DNA of 20,571 bases from an uncultured Clostridia bacterium (GCA_934255435.1 CAKQNZ010000018.1:1-20571); one strand, 5' to 3'. Shown: positions 7,173 to 15,417, counted from the stretch's first letter. Notes: generated by a model from the sequence alone, not told the origin. Numbers and translations are program-made.

Positions 7173-8471
7173 TCATACCTCCACGGATCCGTCTTCAGCA
7201 GTCTCATCATATCCCGGCTCTTCGACGTCTGCTTCTTCCGGCTCTGCTGTTTCCGTCTCCTGACCCTCTGCCACTTCGATCATCTCGTCTGCATCAGCAG
7301 TTTCGATGATCTCAGGTTCTTCGAATTCTTCATCGTATACTGCTGTATCGCTGACTTCTGTAAATCCGATATCATCCTCTGTATAACCGGTGGCATCACT
7401 TTCACTGCTGCCGTAAAATTCAAGATCGTCTTTGATTTCTTCATACTGTGAATGACTCTTGATATCTATCTTCCATCCGCAAAGTCTTGCTGCAAGTCTG
7501 ACGTTCTGACCTTCCTTGCCTATTGCCAGTGACAGCTGATAATCAGGTACCACTACAGTGGCTGCATTTTCCTCCTCGGAAATGAGCACCTTCTCTACTT
7601 TCGCAGGGCTGAGTACATTACTTATCAGCACTTTCGGATCATCATCCCATGTAGTGATATCTATCTTCTCTCCGAAAAGTTCATCCACCACGTTCCTTAC
7701 TCTCATGCCTCCTGTACCTACACATGCACCTACAGGATCCACATTTTCATCATTGGCCCAGACTGCGATCTTCGTTCTGGAACCAGCTTCCCTTGCTATG
7801 CTCTTTATTTCCACGATGCCGTCTTCTATCTCAGGCACCTCCAGCTCAAAGAGCTTTTCCACGAATCCAGGATGTGTCCTGGAAAGAAATATCTGAGGAC
7901 CCTTTGTGCTTTTTCTTACATCTACTATATATGCCTTGATACGGTCGTTGACCTTGTAGTGCTCGCCTCTTGTACGCTCGCTTGCTACAAGTATACCTTC
8001 TGTATTGCCCATATCCACGAAAAGCGTCTCATTGCTGATCCTCTGTACTACGCCTGTGATAAGCTCGCCCTGTCTGCTGATGTAGTTATCGAAGATCATG
8101 CCTCTCTCTGCTTCTCTGATCCTCTGTACGACCACCTGTTTTGCAGTCTGGGCTGCGATGCGTCCAAAGTCTCTCGGTGTCACTCTGTACTCAACGACGT
8201 CTCCCACCCGGTATCTCGGATCTATTTCAAGAGCATCTTCCAGAGAGATCTCTGTGAATTCATCGTAGACATCTTCTACCACGTCTCTTCTCATAAGTAC
8301 GTCGACATCACCTGTTTCACGATCGATAGTGACCCTCACATTCTGTGATGTGCCGTAATTCTTCTTGTATGCTGAAACAAGAGCTGATTCGATGGCATCG
8401 ATTAGAACATCCCTGGCAATCCCTTTTTCTTTTACCAGATCATCGATCGCTTTCTTAAATTCTACACTCAT
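7173..8471 (-). CDS. nusA: Transcription termination/antitermination factor NusA
   Basis: NusA binds RNA polymerase and nascent RNA, modulating pausing, termination and antitermination. The 432-residue protein has the N-terminal polymerase-binding domain (1 to about 125), an S1 domain (about 133-200), and two KH domains. KH1 shows CVGTGGMRVRN at 250-260 and KH2 shows AIGKEGQNVR at 316-325. After about residue 342 there is an added strongly acidic tail of about 90 residues, rich in Glu, Asp, Thr and Ala. This tail is absent from the shorter B. subtilis protein. AGGAGG lies nine bases before the ATG. NusA is the second gene of the rimP operon and a candidate for feedback on its own leader. Confidence 0.96.
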   Translation of the reverse strand: MSVEFKKAIDDLVKEKGIARDVLIDAIESALVSAYKKNYGTSQNVRVTIDRETGDVDVLMRRDVVEDVYDEFTEISLEDALEIDPRYRVGDVVEYRVTPRDFGRIAAQTAKQVVVQRIREAERGMIFDNYISRQGELITGVVQRISNETLFVDMGNTEGILVASERTRGEHYKVNDRIKAYIVDVRKSTKGPQIFLSRTHPGFVEKLFELEVPEIEDGIVEIKSIAREAGSRTKIAVWANDENVDPVGACVGTGGMRVRNVVDELFGEKIDITTWDDDPKVLISNVLSPAKVEKVLISEEENAATVVVPDYQLSLAIGKEGQNVRLAARLCGWKIDIKSHSQYEEIKDDLEFYGSSESDATGYTEDDIGFTEVSDTAVYDEEFEEPEIIETADADEMIEVAEGQETETAEPEEADVEEPGYDETAEDGSVEV

Positions 8472-8489
8472 TTCTGTCTTCCTCCTGTA

Positions 8490-8963
8490 TTAAAATATGA
8501 CTGCCAGATTCGTCTTGGCTATGTCGGCCAGCTCCAGCACCCATCTTCTGTTTTCATGATCAGTCACTGTAACGGTATCACCGCTGAACTCTTCGAGGAC
8601 TCCCTGTATGTTCTTGACTCCATCCCTGGCTTTGTAAAGCTTTATCTCAACTTCACTGCCGCAGAATCTCCTGTAATGCTCAGGCTTCACCAGCTGTCTG
8701 TCCATGCCCGGAGAAGATACTTCGAGATAGTAGTTCTGCTCCACCGGATCCGCTTCATCAAGCTTTTCACTCAGATATCTGCTGACCTTCTCGCAGTCTT
8801 CAGTGCTCACATATTCTCCCTCGGCTGCTTTGTCAACATACACCCTGAGGAACCAGTCTTTGCCTTCTTTCACGAACTCTGTATTGTAAAGTTCATAACC
8901 TTCCTGCTCAAGAAAATCTGCAAGTATCTCTTCAACAAGCTGCGTGATCTTTTTTTTCGCCAT
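8490..8963 (-). CDS. rimP: Ribosome maturation factor RimP
   Basis: RimP assists 30S assembly around the central pseudoknot. The 157-residue product is of typical length. It has the N-terminal alpha/beta domain with YLEVSSPGMDRQL in the middle, the diagnostic RimP motif, and a C-terminal SH3-like domain. AAGGAGG precedes the ATG with short spacing. It is the first gene of the unit. A promoter and a long hairpin lie between it and the HisD-family gene, so this operon can be transcribed independently of polC. Confidence 0.95.
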   Translation of the reverse strand: MAKKKITQLVEEILADFLEQEGYELYNTEFVKEGKDWFLRVYVDKAAEGEYVSTEDCEKVSRYLSEKLDEADPVEQNYYLEVSSPGMDRQLVKPEHYRRFCGSEVEIKLYKARDGVKNIQGVLEEFSGDTVTVTDHENRRWVLELADIAKTNLAVIF

Positions 8964-8989
8964 ATGCCCTCCTTCTGATCATGTCCATG

Positions 8990-9024
8990 CACAAAAGTAA
9001 AGAGTGGGTTTTTCACCCACTCTT
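8990..9024 (-). promoter_or_regulatory. Strong hairpin in the rimP leader (attenuator-like)
   Basis: On the minus strand AAGAGTGGGT pairs perfectly with ACCCACTCTT around a GAAAA loop, and the RNA continues UACUUUUG. The hairpin lies downstream of the promoter at 9052-9080 and upstream of the rimP ribosome binding site, so it sits in the leader of the rimP-ribF operon. The tail TTTACTTTT (8993-9001) is also exactly complementary to AAAAGTAAA at 9040-9048, at or just after the likely transcription start. It could act as an attenuator for this operon or a leaky terminator for transcripts arriving from the upstream gene. The T-run is broken, so termination may be incomplete. Confidence 0.7.
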
Positions 9025-9051
9025 ACTGAATCGATTAGTTTTACTTTTATT

Positions 9052-9080
9052 ATTCTATCATATTCCCGGAAGTATTGCAA
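9052..9080 (-). promoter_or_regulatory. Predicted sigma-A promoter of the rimP-ribF operon
   Basis: On the minus strand TTGCAA (9075-9080) is followed after 17 bases by TAGAAT (9052-9057), preceded by TG one base upstream (extended -10). The start of transcription would fall near 9045, giving a leader of about 80 bases before rimP. Confidence 0.7.
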
Positions 9081-9149
9081 GTGCTATATTTCACCTGCAT
9101 ATCCATGGATGGGATTGCGTCGTCTTTTATGTATGTATGACGCTTTACA

Positions 9150-10430
9150 TCATTTGTCATGTTTTCTCTTTCTGATGTCTGCCGCTTCGGCATGCCCTGC
9201 CAGTCCCTCTCCGTTGGCAAGTGCTGAAACCACAGGGGCTATACGGGTCATGGCCTCATCTGTCATTCGCTGATATGTACATGTCTTCAGGAACGTGCCT
9301 ACCCACACTCCGCCTGTATATCTGGCAGCTCCCAGTGTCGGCAGCGTATGGTTCGTGCCTGATGCGTAGTCGCCGAACACTTCTGCCGTATTCTCTCCGA
9401 TGAACAGCGAACCGTAGTTTCTCAGAGAATCCACTACTCTGTTTCTGTCTTTTGGCACTACGTTCACTTCAAGGTGCTCCGGTGCATATCCGTTGGCATA
9501 TGATACAGCTTCATCAAGGGAATCCGCCAGCAGCACTTCACCGTAGTCTGCCCATGATACAGAAGCGATCTCTGCTGTAGACAGCGTTTCCAGTTCTTTT
9601 TCGACACACTTTATCACATCAAGACCCAGCATCCTGTCTGTCGTCACCAGTATGCCCTTGGCTTCTCTGTCATGTTCCGACTGTGCCAGAAGATCCGCCG
9701 CGATTATCTCAGGATCAGCACTGCCGTCTGCGATCACCAGCACTTCACTCGGTCCTGCCAGGAAATCTATACCTACTTTACCATAACACTGGCGCTTGGC
9801 TTCTGTAACGAAACTGTTCCCCGGTCCTACGATAAGATCCACCGGCTTGATCTGATCCGTGCCGTATGAAAAAGCAGCTACTGCCTGAGCTCCGCCTGTG
9901 GCATATATCTCATCTATACCTGCGATGTCCATGGCTACTAAAGTTTTCGGATGTATCTGATCAGTCCCTTTCATCACAGGAGAACATGCAGCTACACGTC
10001 CCACGCCTGCTACCTTTGCCGGTATACCAAGCATCAGTGCTGTGGAGTAAAGAGGATATCCGCCTCCCGGCACGTAGCAGCAGCATGAATCCACAGGTAT
10101 AACTCTGTGTCCAAGCATTATACCCGGCATCGGTGAAAAATCCTGAAGTTCGACGACTGTGCGCCTCTGGGCTTTTGCAAACTCCCTTATATTGGATGCT
10201 GCGATCTTCATATTGTTTATTTCTTCTTCGCTTACCTGTCTGTATGCTTCTTCGATCTCTTCTCTCGATATCTGCAGGAATGTACGTTCACATCCGTCGA
10301 ATCTGCTGTTGTATTCTCTCAGCGCATCATCGCCACGGCTTACTACAGTTTCTATCATATCTCTCACTGTTTCTCTCAGCCTGTCACGATCTGCAGCTGT
10401 TCTCACTTTTGAACTCTTAAGTGTCTGCAT
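9150..10430 (-). CDS. HisD-family zinc/NAD dehydrogenase (histidinol dehydrogenase or HpsN-like paralogue)
   Basis: The 426-residue protein belongs to the histidinol dehydrogenase family, whose HisD members oxidise histidinol to histidine in two NAD-dependent steps. Family catalytic and metal positions are present: Gln250 and His253 (AQSEHD), Glu318-His319 (APEHLE), Asp354 (GDYASGTNH), Glu408 and His413. Several segments look less like biosynthetic HisD and more like the HpsN-type sulfopropanediol dehydrogenase branch as I remember it: LGHRVIPVDS, AARYTGGVWVG and FLKTCTYQR. The triple Cys116-118 is odd. No other histidine-biosynthesis gene is nearby, and the gene separates polC from rimP. It has its own promoter, and AAAGGAG nine bases before the ATG. 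Automated annotation would call it hisD, but the substrate is uncertain. Confidence 0.85.
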   Translation of the reverse strand: MQTLKSSKVRTAADRDRLRETVRDMIETVVSRGDDALREYNSRFDGCERTFLQISREEIEEAYRQVSEEEINNMKIAASNIREFAKAQRRTVVELQDFSPMPGIMLGHRVIPVDSCCCYVPGGGYPLYSTALMLGIPAKVAGVGRVAACSPVMKGTDQIHPKTLVAMDIAGIDEIYATGGAQAVAAFSYGTDQIKPVDLIVGPGNSFVTEAKRQCYGKVGIDFLAGPSEVLVIADGSADPEIIAADLLAQSEHDREAKGILVTTDRMLGLDVIKCVEKELETLSTAEIASVSWADYGEVLLADSLDEAVSYANGYAPEHLEVNVVPKDRNRVVDSLRNYGSLFIGENTAEVFGDYASGTNHTLPTLGAARYTGGVWVGTFLKTCTYQRMTDEAMTRIAPVVSALANGEGLAGHAEAADIRKRKHDK

Positions 10431-10463
10431 GAGATGAGTCTCCTTTCATCGTTTTACCATATC

Positions 10464-10492
10464 AATATATTATCTATCTGTGTTTTTGTCAA
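10464..10492 (-). promoter_or_regulatory. Predicted sigma-A promoter of the HisD-family gene
   Basis: On the minus strand a perfect TTGACA (10487-10492) is followed after exactly 17 bases by TATATT (10464-10469). It lies in the 94-base gap after polC, about 34 bases before the HisD-family ATG. This is the closest match to consensus in the window and suggests independent, possibly strong, transcription. No operator palindrome is obvious around it. Confidence 0.8.
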
Positions 10493-10524
10493 TCTCCGGC
10501 CCTATCCGACAACATACTCTGCTG

Positions 10525-13500
10525 TTATCCGAAAAGACTTATCTGCGCTGTCTCCGGAAGTCCCTCAAGGACTCCGTGTCTCCTCAGCTCTTCAACAGCG
10601 GTCTTGTTCACCTTGCCTCTGTCCATGACATCCTCCACAGTCTCGTATTCACGCTGTTCATACGCCGCTGCAAAAGTCCTGGCAGCGCCTTCTCCCATGC
10701 CCGGTATGGCAACGAAAGGCAGCAGGACTTTGCCGTCATGGACTCCGAACTTCATGGCATCCGAGATACCCAGCCTCGCCGGTTCAAATCTGTATCCTCT
10801 GGAATACATCTCGTACGCCACTTCAAGGACGAGTATATCGCCCTGATCCTTTGCGGTGGCATTCTTGCCCATGGCTTTTATCTCTTCTATCCTGTCAAGA
10901 CACGCCCTGGAGCCTCGCAGTATCACGTCTGCATCGAAGTTTGCGACTACACTTGTGAAATGTGTGGCGTAGAACTCAAGAGGGTAATACACCTTGTACC
11001 ACGCCATTCGGAATGACATCATCACATATGCCACGGCGTGAGCTCTCGGGAACATGTACTGTATCTTTATACACGAATCTATGTACCAGTCCGGAACGCC
11101 GTGCTCTTTCATGACTTCCAGCTGTTCTTCCTTCAGAGGCCTGTTCTTTCTGACGTCCTCCATTATCTGGAACGAGGTCTTGTTCTCGATTCCTTTTAGT
11201 ATCAGATAGTTCATGATGTCATCTCGTGTGGAGATAACTTCACGCATGGTGGCCGTACCGCTCCTGATATAGTCCTGGGCGTTGTTGAGCCATACATCTG
11301 TACCGTGGGAAAAACCTGATATACGCACAAGATCTGCGAATTTGTCCGGTTTAGTATCATCCAGCATCTGGCGCACGAAAGGAGTGCCGAACTCCGGTAT
11401 GGCGTAGCTGCCGTGGGTGTACTGATAGTCAGGATCCTTTATATCAAGAGCCTCTATGCCGTTGAATATGGACAGGACCTTCCTGTCAGTCAGGTCGGCC
11501 TTCATGGGGTCGATGCCTGTCATATCCTGGAGCTGCCTTATCATGGACGGTATGTTGTGCCCCAGTATATCCAGCTTCAGCAGGTTCTCGTCTATCTTGT
11601 GATAATCAAAATGCGTCGTTATTATATCCGACTTCACATCGTTGGCCGGGTGCTGCACAGGACAGAACTCATATATCTCATGATCCTCCGGTACGATGAT
11701 TATGCCTCCCGGATGCTGACCTGTGGTACGCTTCACGCCGGTGCAACCCTTTGTGAGCCTGTCCGCCTCGAATTTGTTCACAGGTCTGTTGAACTCGTCT
11801 GCAAACTTCATGACATATCCGTATGCAGTCTTGTCTGCTATAGTGCCTACAGTACCTGCCTTGAACACATTCTTCTCTCCGAATATGACTCCGACATATT
11901 TGTGTGCTGTAGCCTGGTATTCTCCTGCAAAGTTAAGGTCTATATCAGGTTCCTTGTCTCCGTTGAATCCCAGGAATGTTGCGAAGGGTATGGTATATCC
12001 GTCACGGTCCATCATGGTACCGCACTCCGGACACTCCTTCTCCGGCATATCTATACCGCAGTCGTAAAGGTTCATGTCGCCCCATTCAAGATGTTTGCAG
12101 TGTGGACAGATATAGTGGGGATTCAGCGGGTTTACTTCTGTTATCCCTGCCATTGTGGCTGCAAAGGATGAACCTACCGAACCTCTTGAACCTACGAGGT
12201 ATCCGTCCTCCATGGACTTGTGCACAAGCATCTGAGCCGATACATACATGACTGCATAGCCGTTGCCGATTATGGAGTTCAGTTCTGTCTCGAGTCTGTC
12301 GCCTATCTCCTGAGGCAGAGGGTCTCCGTATATATCATGGGCTTTCTGCATGCATGTCTCTCTTAATGTCTCCTCGGCACCGTCTATCTTAGGCGGGAAC
12401 TTGCCTTTAGGTACAGGCAGTATGCTGTCGGCGATCATGTCGGCGATCATATTGGTGTTCTCCACCACCACTTCATAGGCCTTATCGCTGCCGAGATAAC
12501 TGAATTCCTCCAGCATCTCATCCGTCGTCCTCATGTAAAGACCTCTGCCGTTTTCGGCGTCTTTGAACCCCATTCCTGCCATCAGGATGTTTCTGTATAT
12601 CTCGTCCCCGGGTTCTCCGTAGTGAGCGTCTGTAGTGGCTACCACAGGTTTGCCCATCTTTTCACCAAGCTGTACTATCTGCCGGTTGTATTCTTTGAGC
12701 TGCTCCTGACCTGTCACCATTCCCTTGTCTATCATGAACTGGTTGTTTATCAGAGGCTGTATCTCAAGATAGTCGTAAAACTCTGCGATTTTTTTGATCT
12801 CTTCAGAGCTCTTTCCTGCAGATACTGCACGGTAAACTTCACCTGCTTCACAGGCTGAACCGATGATAAGACCTTCTCTGTGCTGCGCTATCACTGACTT
12901 CGGCAGTCTCGGTCTCTTATAGAAATAGTCAAGGTGGGACCATGACACCAGCTTGTATATGTTTTTGAGCCCTTCCTGGGTCTTTGCCAGCAGGATTATA
13001 TGGTTCGTCGGCTTTTTCCTGTAATCGATGCTTCCGTCGGCATTGCGGCAGTCGGCATCATCGAACACATAACCTTCCATACCATAGATGATCTTTATAT
13101 CCACAGGATTCTTCTTGTCGGATGCCAGTTTCTTCGCAGTTTTCGCTGCATCCGGGAAGCTCTGCACCACGCCATGGTCGGTTATTGCCACGGCCGGCTG
13201 CCCCCAGGCTGCAGCTGTCTTCACCAGATCCGCCACTTCATTGAGTCCGTCCATGGAGCTCATCTTCGTATGCGCATGGAGCTCCACACGCTTGTGTTCG
13301 CAGGTATCCTTCCTGACTTTTTTCTCTGTTTTCTCTATGCTGTCAGCCATAACGGTAACACAGTTGTCGAACCTGTCCCACTGAGCCTGTCCTTTGATCC
13401 TGACATGACTGCCGTTCTTCAGATGCGTCTCCACATCTTCCCATTTCTGATTGAGCATAAATGACTTGACGCAAATACTTGTCTTCTTGTCTGTAACGTA

Positions 13501-14349
13501 AAGACTGGCGAGCTTCTTCTCATTCTGTATGGTCCTGGCTTCCTTGTTGAACATCTCGCCTTCAAGGACCACGACTCCGCTTTCGGAAGTTATATCGCCT
13601 ATCGACATTGGCCGTCCCACGATCTTAGATCCCATTATGAGATTGCCTTTGACCGGCACATATACGTTCCTGCGTTTTCCCTTGAACTGACCGGCTGCTA
13701 CATTTTTCTTCTCTGGTGCAGGCTGTGGTGCTGAACTGCCGCCTGTACTGCCGTGACTGCTGCTGCCTGGTGTTCCCGACGCCCCGGATCTCATGCCTTG
13801 ATGTTCGCTTACTACTGCACGCTCCTTTTCCTCCATGTGCCTGCCTGCATTCCGGTACGCCTCGGTATTGTTCCTGAAGGTTACTTTCACATCAAGTCCC
13901 AGGTCACGTCTGAGGAGACTTTCAAAGAGCTGCGCCACATCTTTGTTTAGTACATCCACAGATGTCTGTCCCAGTGCATATATCACCAGCTTGTCTTCTC
14001 CCAGCTCCCACTTGTCTGTGTATATAGTCTTGGTCACATGAGCATATTTACCGTTCACCAGCGCTATCATATGACCTATGTAAAAATCCATCGCTTCTTC
14101 GGCTGTCTGCAGCAGATCCCTGTAGACTATGCTGAGCTGCAGTCCTTTTATACTGCTGACCCTGCCGGTTATGCTGCGTTTGAATTTATCTATCGCTTCC
14201 CATGGTAAAACAAAATTAAGCTCCAACTCAAGGGAAAGAACTCCACTTTCCCTTGAAATCACAGCTTTTTTTGTTTCCATTTTGATGTCTTCTTTTGTAT
14301 AATTTCCCAGTTTGGAAAAATCAATCGAGTTTTCCAGTAATTCTCTCAT
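10525..14349 (-). CDS. polC: DNA polymerase III PolC-type alpha subunit lacking the exonuclease domain
   Basis: PolC is the replicative polymerase of low-GC Gram-positives. The 1274 residues run as an N-terminal domain (1 to about 180), a Gly/Ser/Pro linker (about 186-216), an OB fold (about 235-345), a PHP domain (about 352-645) and the polymerase core. The polymerase aspartates are D802 and D804 (PDIDLNF) and D927 (KLDILG), and C748, C751, C773 and C776 form a zinc site. The PHP metal positions H358, H360, D367, H392, E425, H450, C500, D574 and H576 are all present. The 3'-5' exonuclease domain normally inserted in PHP, with its DVETTG motif, is missing. Residues 430-449 bridge the site. 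The start at 14349 overlaps ispG by 29 bases, with GGAGG only three bases before it. Confidence 0.97.
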   Translation of the reverse strand: MRELLENSIDFSKLGNYTKEDIKMETKKAVISRESGVLSLELELNFVLPWEAIDKFKRSITGRVSSIKGLQLSIVYRDLLQTAEEAMDFYIGHMIALVNGKYAHVTKTIYTDKWELGEDKLVIYALGQTSVDVLNKDVAQLFESLLRRDLGLDVKVTFRNNTEAYRNAGRHMEEKERAVVSEHQGMRSGASGTPGSSSHGSTGGSSAPQPAPEKKNVAAGQFKGKRRNVYVPVKGNLIMGSKIVGRPMSIGDITSESGVVVLEGEMFNKEARTIQNEKKLASLYVTDKKTSICVKSFMLNQKWEDVETHLKNGSHVRIKGQAQWDRFDNCVTVMADSIEKTEKKVRKDTCEHKRVELHAHTKMSSMDGLNEVADLVKTAAAWGQPAVAITDHGVVQSFPDAAKTAKKLASDKKNPVDIKIIYGMEGYVFDDADCRNADGSIDYRKKPTNHIILLAKTQEGLKNIYKLVSWSHLDYFYKRPRLPKSVIAQHREGLIIGSACEAGEVYRAVSAGKSSEEIKKIAEFYDYLEIQPLINNQFMIDKGMVTGQEQLKEYNRQIVQLGEKMGKPVVATTDAHYGEPGDEIYRNILMAGMGFKDAENGRGLYMRTTDEMLEEFSYLGSDKAYEVVVENTNMIADMIADSILPVPKGKFPPKIDGAEETLRETCMQKAHDIYGDPLPQEIGDRLETELNSIIGNGYAVMYVSAQMLVHKSMEDGYLVGSRGSVGSSFAATMAGITEVNPLNPHYICPHCKHLEWGDMNLYDCGIDMPEKECPECGTMMDRDGYTIPFATFLGFNGDKEPDIDLNFAGEYQATAHKYVGVIFGEKNVFKAGTVGTIADKTAYGYVMKFADEFNRPVNKFEADRLTKGCTGVKRTTGQHPGGIIIVPEDHEIYEFCPVQHPANDVKSDIITTHFDYHKIDENLLKLDILGHNIPSMIRQLQDMTGIDPMKADLTDRKVLSIFNGIEALDIKDPDYQYTHGSYAIPEFGTPFVRQMLDDTKPDKFADLVRISGFSHGTDVWLNNAQDYIRSGTATMREVISTRDDIMNYLILKGIENKTSFQIMEDVRKNRPLKEEQLEVMKEHGVPDWYIDSCIKIQYMFPRAHAVAYVMMSFRMAWYKVYYPLEFYATHFTSVVANFDADVILRGSRACLDRIEEIKAMGKNATAKDQGDILVLEVAYEMYSRGYRFEPARLGISDAMKFGVHDGKVLLPFVAIPGMGEGAARTFAAAYEQREYETVEDVMDRGKVNKTAVEELRRHGVLEGLPETAQISLFG

Positions 14350-15394
14350 ATTCCTCCGCCATCTTCACGATCTCGTCTGCAATATTTTCTTCACTGACAG
14401 TTTTGATTATCTCTCCTTTTGAAAAAATGACGCCTTTGCCTCTGCCGCATGCAACGCCCAGATCTGCGCCTCTCGCTTCTCCAGGGCCGTTGACAGCGCA
14501 GCCCATAACAGCTATTTTGAGGCTGCTGTCTATCCTGTCTCCAAGTTCCGCCAGGCGTTTTTCCACCTGAGATGCTATGGACTGAAGATCTACTTCTGTT
14601 CGGCCGCATGTCGGGCATGATACGATCTCTATATGATCCTTCCTGAGTCCAACGGCTGTAAGTATCTCTTTCGCAAAAACGACTTCTTCCACAGGATCTG
14701 CCGTCAGGGATACTCTCATGGTATCGCCTATGCCTGCCAGCAGAAGTCCGCCTATACCAGCTGCAGACTTCACTCTGCCTTTTACCGGCGTACCTGCCTC
14801 TGTGACTCCTATATGCAGCGGATAGTCCGATCTGCTGTCAACGATCCTGTAGGCATCGTAATTCATCTTCACGTCTGAGGATTTCAGGGATATCACTATG
14901 TCGTCGAAACCGTACTTTTCCAGGGCTTCCACATTGCGGAGCGCACTTTCCGCAAGGCCTTCCGCCGTCACAGCGCCGTACTTCGCCAGTATATCCTTTT
15001 CAAGAGAACCTGAGTTGACGCCTACACGTATCGGGATACCTCTTTCCTTTGCAAGTGCTGCTATCTGCTGCACTCCTTCTTCAGACCCTATATTGCCTGG
15101 ATTTATCCTGATCTTGTCTGCTCCTGATCTGATGGATTCCAGCGCCAGTCTGTAGTCGAAATGTATATCTGCCACTACCGGTATCCTGACTCTGCTCTTT
15201 ATATCCTTTAAAGCTCTCGCCGCCTCCATGTCAGGGACTGCCATCCTTATTATCTGGCATCCTGCATCTGCAAGCTCATCTATCTGTCTGACTGTGGCGT
15301 CCACATCTGCTGTTTTCGTATTCGTCATGGACTGGATGGATACAGGTGCATCGCCTCCTATCCTGACGTCGCCGCAGTATATAATTTTTTTCAT
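14321..15394 (-). CDS. ispG: 4-hydroxy-3-methylbut-2-en-1-yl diphosphate synthase
   Basis: IspG (GcpE) carries out the reductive ring opening of MEcPP to HMBPP in the MEP isoprenoid pathway, using a [4Fe-4S] cluster. The 357-residue protein is the short bacterial form. It consists of a TIM barrel (PVSIQSMTNT near the start, RINPGNIG at 96-103) and a C-terminal cluster domain. Cluster ligands are Cys260 and Cys263 (SCPTCGR), Cys299 (MGCAVNGPGE) and Glu306. AGGAGGG lies upstream of the ATG. It sits between rseP and polC, where proS is found in Bacillus. The arrangement dxr-rseP-ispG is common in Clostridia. Its end overlaps the polC start. Confidence 0.97.
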   Translation of the reverse strand: MKKIIYCGDVRIGGDAPVSIQSMTNTKTADVDATVRQIDELADAGCQIIRMAVPDMEAARALKDIKSRVRIPVVADIHFDYRLALESIRSGADKIRINPGNIGSEEGVQQIAALAKERGIPIRVGVNSGSLEKDILAKYGAVTAEGLAESALRNVEALEKYGFDDIVISLKSSDVKMNYDAYRIVDSRSDYPLHIGVTEAGTPVKGRVKSAAGIGGLLLAGIGDTMRVSLTADPVEEVVFAKEILTAVGLRKDHIEIVSCPTCGRTEVDLQSIASQVEKRLAELGDRIDSSLKIAVMGCAVNGPGEARGADLGVACGRGKGVIFSKGEIIKTVSEENIADEIVKMAEEYERITGKLD

Positions 15395-15417
15395 AGAACA
15401 AATCCCTCCTGCATCAT

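Noticed and set aside
9081..9149. Terminator directly after the HisD-family gene
   Set aside because: Only a weak GCGTC/GACGC pairing is seen and no T-run follows it. The strong hairpin further on lies after the rimP promoter and is better read as a leader element.
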